NCBI GenBank assembly: GCA_920105805.1
Contig: CAKKTI010000082.1
Location: 1-53,601, forward strand
DNA: 53,601 bases
Origin: Condylostoma magnum
Taxonomy: Eukaryota; Ciliophora; Heterotrichea; Heterotrichida; Condylostomatidae
Direction: 5' to 3'
A program made the position numbers and the translations under genes. Below the pieces are notes generated by a model. The model was given only the letters and a program-made list of their open reading frames with translations, made no database searches and was not told the DNA's origin. Every line of letters begins with the position of its first letter. Positions within the stretch are counted from its first letter, which is position 1. This document shows, piece by piece, positions 49,432 to 53,601 of the stretch.

Positions 49432-50217
49432 TTATTTTGAATCTTCTTAACGTCTGAAAATACTTGGTGTAGGTATACAGCATTGCCTATGTTAACATAC
49501 AGATGTCCCTAGATCTTATATTTCCCTTAAGATGCTTGATGGAAAGTCTTAATTAGGTAGTAAGTTTCTTACTTACATTTCTATTCTTTAATACCTTTTT
49601 ACATAAGATCTTAAAATCATAAGCTTTTCATTTTTATGCTCGTAGAAATTAAATCCATACTTCCTACCAAGACTTATTTAAAGAAAGCAGTCATCAAGGG
49701 ACTTCAAAGGAACTCCAACCTATAAAGCAGCATCCTCTAAACTGTGCTTGACCATTTATCCTCTGAAGTCTATAGTGCCATTGTACAATTTCCTCCACTG
49801 GGCAACCTTTTCTATGATTCGGCTTATTTAAATTTCTTTTATATTACTTGAATCTTCCTATACTGAGTCTTCATTAGATTCATCAGTAGAAACTTAACTT
49901 GTTGAGTATTTTTTTGTGAATTTAATCTGTAATTAGTCTCCTATTTCAATCCTAGGAATTGCAGCAAAATTAGTTACTTAACTTGAGCCAAGATAGCAAA
50001 AAATCCTTTTAGTCTTAGAAAAGTAAGATATCATATGGCATTTGGCTGAATATCCCTATTAATCCAAGAATTGGAGAATAGGGTTAACCAAGATACAATC
50101 ATTTTCTTTGTATTGAAGATATTCTGTTGGTAAATGCGAAAACTCAATGCTGTCTTAAGAGCAAGTTGTGCTTATTGTAAGCTGTATTTAAAGCGTGGCT
50201 TAGTTATATTCTGTCAT
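49432..50217 (-). CDS. Unidentified protein with conserved-looking basic C-terminal domain
   Basis: 261 aa. Residues 1-110 are beta-rich (SIEFSHLPTEYLQYKENDC, AKCHMISYFSKTKRIFCYLG). An acidic Ser-rich linker follows (STDESNEDSVQEDSS). Residues about 135-225 form a basic block, IIEKVAQWRKLYNGTIDFRG, HSLEDAALQVGVPLKSLDDC, ISLGRKYGFNFYEHKNEKLM, ILRSYVKR. This looks like a structured domain conserved among ciliate proteins, but I cannot name it. No catalytic motif is seen. The end is marked by three TAA codons in a row (49426-49434), the strongest stop signal in the window. Start MTEYNQATLQ at 50215-50217. Confidence 0.65.
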
Positions 50218-50519
50218 TTTAGATTTGCAAGTATAAATGGATGAGTTAAATTTAATATCTTTTTATGAATAAAGATATTTAATTTTTTGACTTTCGAAAT
50301 ATAAAGAATTAGAGCTTTGAAGAAGTCTGGTGATAAAACCGGCCTATTTGATATGAAAAAATATTCGTTATAGTTATTGTATGAAAAAATAAATTTGACC
50401 AGATAAATTTTAGGAAATGTGATTAAAATGAGATTTAGTTTATATATATATTTTTTAGTACTAATGTGTTTATAATATAATTCTAGTAATAAACATTATT
50501 TTATTCTATATAACTGAGC
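50218..50519. promoter_or_regulatory. 302-bp AT-rich divergent intergenic region with an inverted repeat
   Basis: This is the longest gene-free stretch in the window, between divergent start codons. It is strongly AT-rich. A 9-bp perfect inverted repeat, AATATCTTT and AAAGATATT, flanks an 8-nt spacer at about 50254-50279. No coding frame looks protein-like. It presumably holds the promoters of both neighbours. Confidence 0.4.
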
Positions 50520-52879
50520 ATGTCTAGATAATACCACAATAAAACCTATTTAGCTTAAAACTACTACATAATACCTAAAATATGCGAATAAGGCCATTTT
50601 CCGGATACAGAGATACCAACTAATATTCCTAATAAAAACTAGAGAAATTTTAACTATCACCTCATACAATCAGTACAAGTTTCTCAGTTCCTCTAGGAAG
50701 CAGCCAAACTAATCTATAATCTCTAAGAGCAAGTAGATCAAAGTAAATCTTTAGCACAAGGAATCTACAAACTAACTCTTTAATACCAGCTGCTGTAATT
50801 TAAGACTCTCATAGCGAAAGACTCCAAAAAGGAGGATTAGAGTGAAAATTCAGTACAGATAAAGATTCAGATAATCCTTTATTCAAATTCGAGTTGTTAG
50901 AATCTGATGACAAAGCAAAACTAGAGATTATGAATAAAATAAACGAAGACTATCAATAATTTCACGAGCAAATTGGAAGCATGAAATACTTAAACAATAT
51001 CAAATTAGAGCTAGACTTGAATTATAAACTTGCTAGAGAGTAATTCGATTTTTATAATCACAGTTCTGGTGCTATTAATTAACTACAAGAAACTATCTAA
51101 AGAAATAGCATTGAAATTGATTAGTTATCCAAATAGGGCAGATGCTACTTCATAGATCAATTCAAAAATCACACAAGTGCACTAAGAGAGTTTATAAGGC
51201 AGATGAAAAGTAAGAATTTGCACAACGAATCAATAGCTTTAGAGTTTTTCTGGAGAAGTGCTTTAAAACTTTTTGACTAAGCTTTATACCTGCATGATCA
51301 TTAAATTAACTAATGCTTCGAACTGTCTAAAGATGGAGTTAAATAATAACTAGAAGATAAGAGAAACTCTTTACAGAAATTTAAAGATGAAACATACTAA
51401 ACTATCCGTACTTTAGAGTAAACTATAGACGAACATTAGAAAACTATTTCTAAATAATCCAGTTAAATACATAATTTAAAGTAATAATTGTTGGATAGAG
51501 ATATAAGAATAGCTGAGTTGACAGAAATAGATTAATAGATAGAATCAATGCGGGGAATGGATATGATTATGTCAAGTATGAATCATTTTTTAAGGGAGAC
51601 TGAAAGTGAAGCATAAAAACAAGCTGATACTCTTCATAATATAGAAAATATAATGGAATTAGCTTGCAAATATGAAATGAAACCTCCTTAGGGTGATTAG
51701 GAGATCTAAACTGATTGGCAGCTTTTAGAATTAATCAGTGATACAAATGAGTACATATTTCCCAAACTATCTGACAATCCATTTTATGAAATGATGAATT
51801 ATATTGAAATTGATAGCGAAGGGGTTGAAAAGGAAGAAGTTTTCTAAATATGCCTAAAATCTTTAGAGCTGTCCCAAGGAAAATCAGATATGCGGAAAAT
51901 TATTGTATAGGAAATGGCGCAGTGCAGCGGTAGTATAGATGAGTTGAAAAAGAATACACAGATTTTTATAGGGAAACTTCGCAATTTTGCTGAAAAGGGA
52001 GATAAAATGGCTAAAATATTTAAAATCGTATTTAGCACTGATACTTATTATCCTCTGCATATACAAAACTTTTTGTGAAATATATACTAATTTTTTGATG
52101 GAGTAAAACAAAAGGATACTGAATAAGCTTAATTAATTTCTGTAATAAGGCTCTGTTAGAGATTGTTCTAAAACTCTCCTGATAGCGGGAAAAGGATTTT
52201 ATCTAAACTTTAAATTATTACTGATCACTATAGGCCAATTGTAAACGCTGCAATGTCAGAAAAAGTAAGCTAGTAGTATGTAAATGAAGTGTACAATGAA
52301 GCTAATATCAATTTACTATAAAACATCATATCAAAAATATCCCTAGGAATGATTAAACCAAGAAAACTACTGAAAAATGTATTAAGACTTTAAGCTACAC
52401 ATCTTTAAACTATTGAAAAGTAAACATTTTACTAGGTTTTGACAGATGTGTTGAATTTATGGATTACTGATTCTGAGTTTGAATCTTTATGAACTTATAT
52501 TGATTATTTGGGAAAAGGAAGTGTTGATATTGCTCAGATTTTAAGTAAGATAAACTAATAAGAAGGAGCAGTTAGAGGCAAAACTTGCTATGTTGAAAAA
52601 TATGATTTTATTCTAAGCTGTATAGAAGAATGACAGTATTTGTATTAATAATTTCAAGGAACATTAGAAGAGTTTGGCAAAAAGCTAAAATTAGAAGACT
52701 ATAGGAATATAATAGAGGATAAATTCGGAGAAATTGATGAAATGGTGTTACTAAATTCTTATATTCATTATGCTAAGTATTAAGATATAGAAAGAGCCTT
52801 TGGAAAGTATAAAATACCTTTAAATGTATGGCTAAAAATACCAGACTATAAAAAGCCAAGAAGTAGATTAAAGAGATGA
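50520..52879 (+). CDS. Unidentified coiled-coil protein, one small intron inferred
   Basis: About 780 aa with 50842-50858 removed. Residues 1-107 (MSRQYHNKTYLAQNYYIIPK) are in one frame and the remainder in another. Splicing a 17-nt GT-AG segment joins KKEDQ to NKDSDNPLFKFELL and keeps phase to the end. Coiled coils dominate about 110-370 (DDKAKLEIMNKINEDYQQF, FKDETYQTIRTLEQTIDEH). A helical region without recognised domain follows (about 420-770), including an EF-hand-like remnant (SLWTYIDYLGKGSVDIAQIL). A cytoskeletal role is guessed only. It ends PRSRLKR at TGA 52877-52879; a TAA four codons later is the alternative. The convergent partial gene ends 4 nt away. Confidence 0.7.
50842..50858 (+). 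other. Putative 17-nt intron in the coiled-coil gene
   Basis: It reads GTGAAAATTCAGTACAG. The frames before and after differ by two, so an intron of 14, 17, 20 or 23 nt is required here if both parts belong to one gene. A 23-nt version ending at 50864 also has GT-AG ends and the right phase. The 5' site GTGAAA is less canonical than in the other two introns. Confidence 0.45.
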
Positions 52880-52883
52880 TTAA

Positions 52884-53600
52884 CTATTTAATATTATTAT
52901 TTTCACAGTAAATGCTGATGTAATTCATACCAGCTTCCAGCTCATTATTCATTGATTAAACTGATCTTTTGACACTACTTTCCAATTAATTCATATCCTT
53001 TTATACTTGTCTCATTTCTTTATTGACCTTTATATCATATGTTTAAAATAGTTCTCTTCAATAATTTAATTACTTCTTTAAGCTATTTTCTTTATAATCA
53101 AAATGATCATGAACTCTTTTACTTTGATTAGTAATGTTTTAACTAAAAAGCTCAATTTTTTCCTTTTTCAGCCTTTAAATCTACTATTCAAGCCTTTTTT
53201 TCTTGCAAAGTAAATCCTTGTAACTGAAATTGGTTCTGACTGGAGAAGTATGTCTAGATACTGATCTATAAGTATTATAGAATAAAGATTTCTTTATTTT
53301 TTGCTTATATTCTTATTTGTATTTATTCTTTAATCTATCAAAATCTGATTATAGTTGTTAAACATCACAATTCATAGATTTTGAACTACGTTTTTTACTA
53401 TGTTATTAGTTAATTTAGTTTTCTAGTTAGGTTATACGATCTTTTCATTCCTAGTCTTTTTAAATAACATTATCATAGCTTTAGCACAATTGCTGGTATT
53501 CCTAGCTATAAGTTTAAATTTCTTATTCTAATTTTGATCTTTTTTAACTATTAACCTTTCTATTTTACTTAACTTAGTACATTCTTTCTTATAACTAATC
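52884..53600 (-). CDS. Coiled-coil protein, 5' end beyond the window
   Basis: The last 238 codons of a minus-strand gene. One of the three frames is clearly protein-like: LEQEIQTYSQEYQQLCQSY, DRITQLENQINQQ, LKNKYKQEYKQKIKK, a Ser/Arg segment YRSVSRHTSPVRTNFSYKDL, then RLEQQIQRLKKEKIELFSQ and NELEAGMNYISIYCENNN. The other two frames give Ile/Gln-rich non-protein strings. Family not recognised; a long coiled-coil scaffold. Stop TAG 52884-52886, 4 nt from the TGA of the convergent gene and overlapped by its alternative TAA. Confidence 0.7.
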
Positions 53601-53601
53601 A

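Overview
This is dense protein-coding DNA from a ciliate that appears to have no dedicated stop codon. Reading TAA and TAG as Gln and TGA as Trp turns fragmented frames into full-length, in-phase eukaryotic proteins: kinesin-13, tRNase Z, VPS13, Aurora-like kinase, glutamine synthetase, RagC and others. All three codons also end genes, for example TGA after METTL18, TAG after TBC1D20 and cathepsin B, and TAA after kinesin and CDPK. This matches the context-dependent code of the heterotrich Condylostoma (NCBI table 28). The karyorelict code (table 27, TGA-only stop) fits less well, because TAA/TAG must end several genes. The few introns look tiny (14-17 nt), as in heterotrichs. No mobile elements, telomeres or tRNA genes were seen, so it looks like macronuclear DNA. 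The species assignment is inference. Because no frame can contain a nonsense codon, an open frame proves nothing here; calls rest on protein similarity, phase and composition.

Layout. 1-7.1 kb: partial unknown protein (+), LRR/coiled-coil protein with a short following frame (-), Cys-rich membrane protein (-), two-thioredoxin-fold protein (-). 7.2-13.9 kb: METTL18 (+), ankyrin protein with a 14-nt intron (-), kinesin-13 (-), TBC1D20-like RabGAP (+), long tRNase Z (-), short-chain dehydrogenase (+). 13.9-21.2 kb: a GBP GTPase fused to a zinc finger and a PX domain (-), a NAD+ synthetase with degenerate active sites (+), an SDE2 homologue starting at its mature N-terminus (+), Pol I/III subunit RPAC1 (+), cathepsin B-like protease (-). 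21.2-32.4 kb: unknown protein (-), PP4 subunit 3 (-), ENTH adaptor (+), cytosolic carboxypeptidase (+), coiled-coil protein with an 81-bp tandem repeat (+), RagC/D (+), 76-aa protein (+). 32.4-39.2 kb: amidotransferase-like protein (-), Aurora-like kinase with a long coiled coil (+), CDPK (-), glutamine synthetase (+). 39.2-53.6 kb: VPS13 (+), coiled-coil/zinc protein (+), head-to-head pair of double-FHA proteins, unknown basic-domain protein (-), coiled-coil protein (+), partial coiled-coil protein (-).

Compaction is the main theme. Tandem genes lie 4-11 nt apart or overlap (RagC TGA/ATG overlap; NAD synthetase and SDE2 overlap by 11 nt). Divergent start codons are as close as 7 and 12 nt. 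At three convergent junctions the two stop codons interlock on one tetranucleotide (CTAG, TTAG, TTAA). The genes do not form one pathway; they are ordinary housekeeping, cytoskeletal and membrane-traffic genes packed together.
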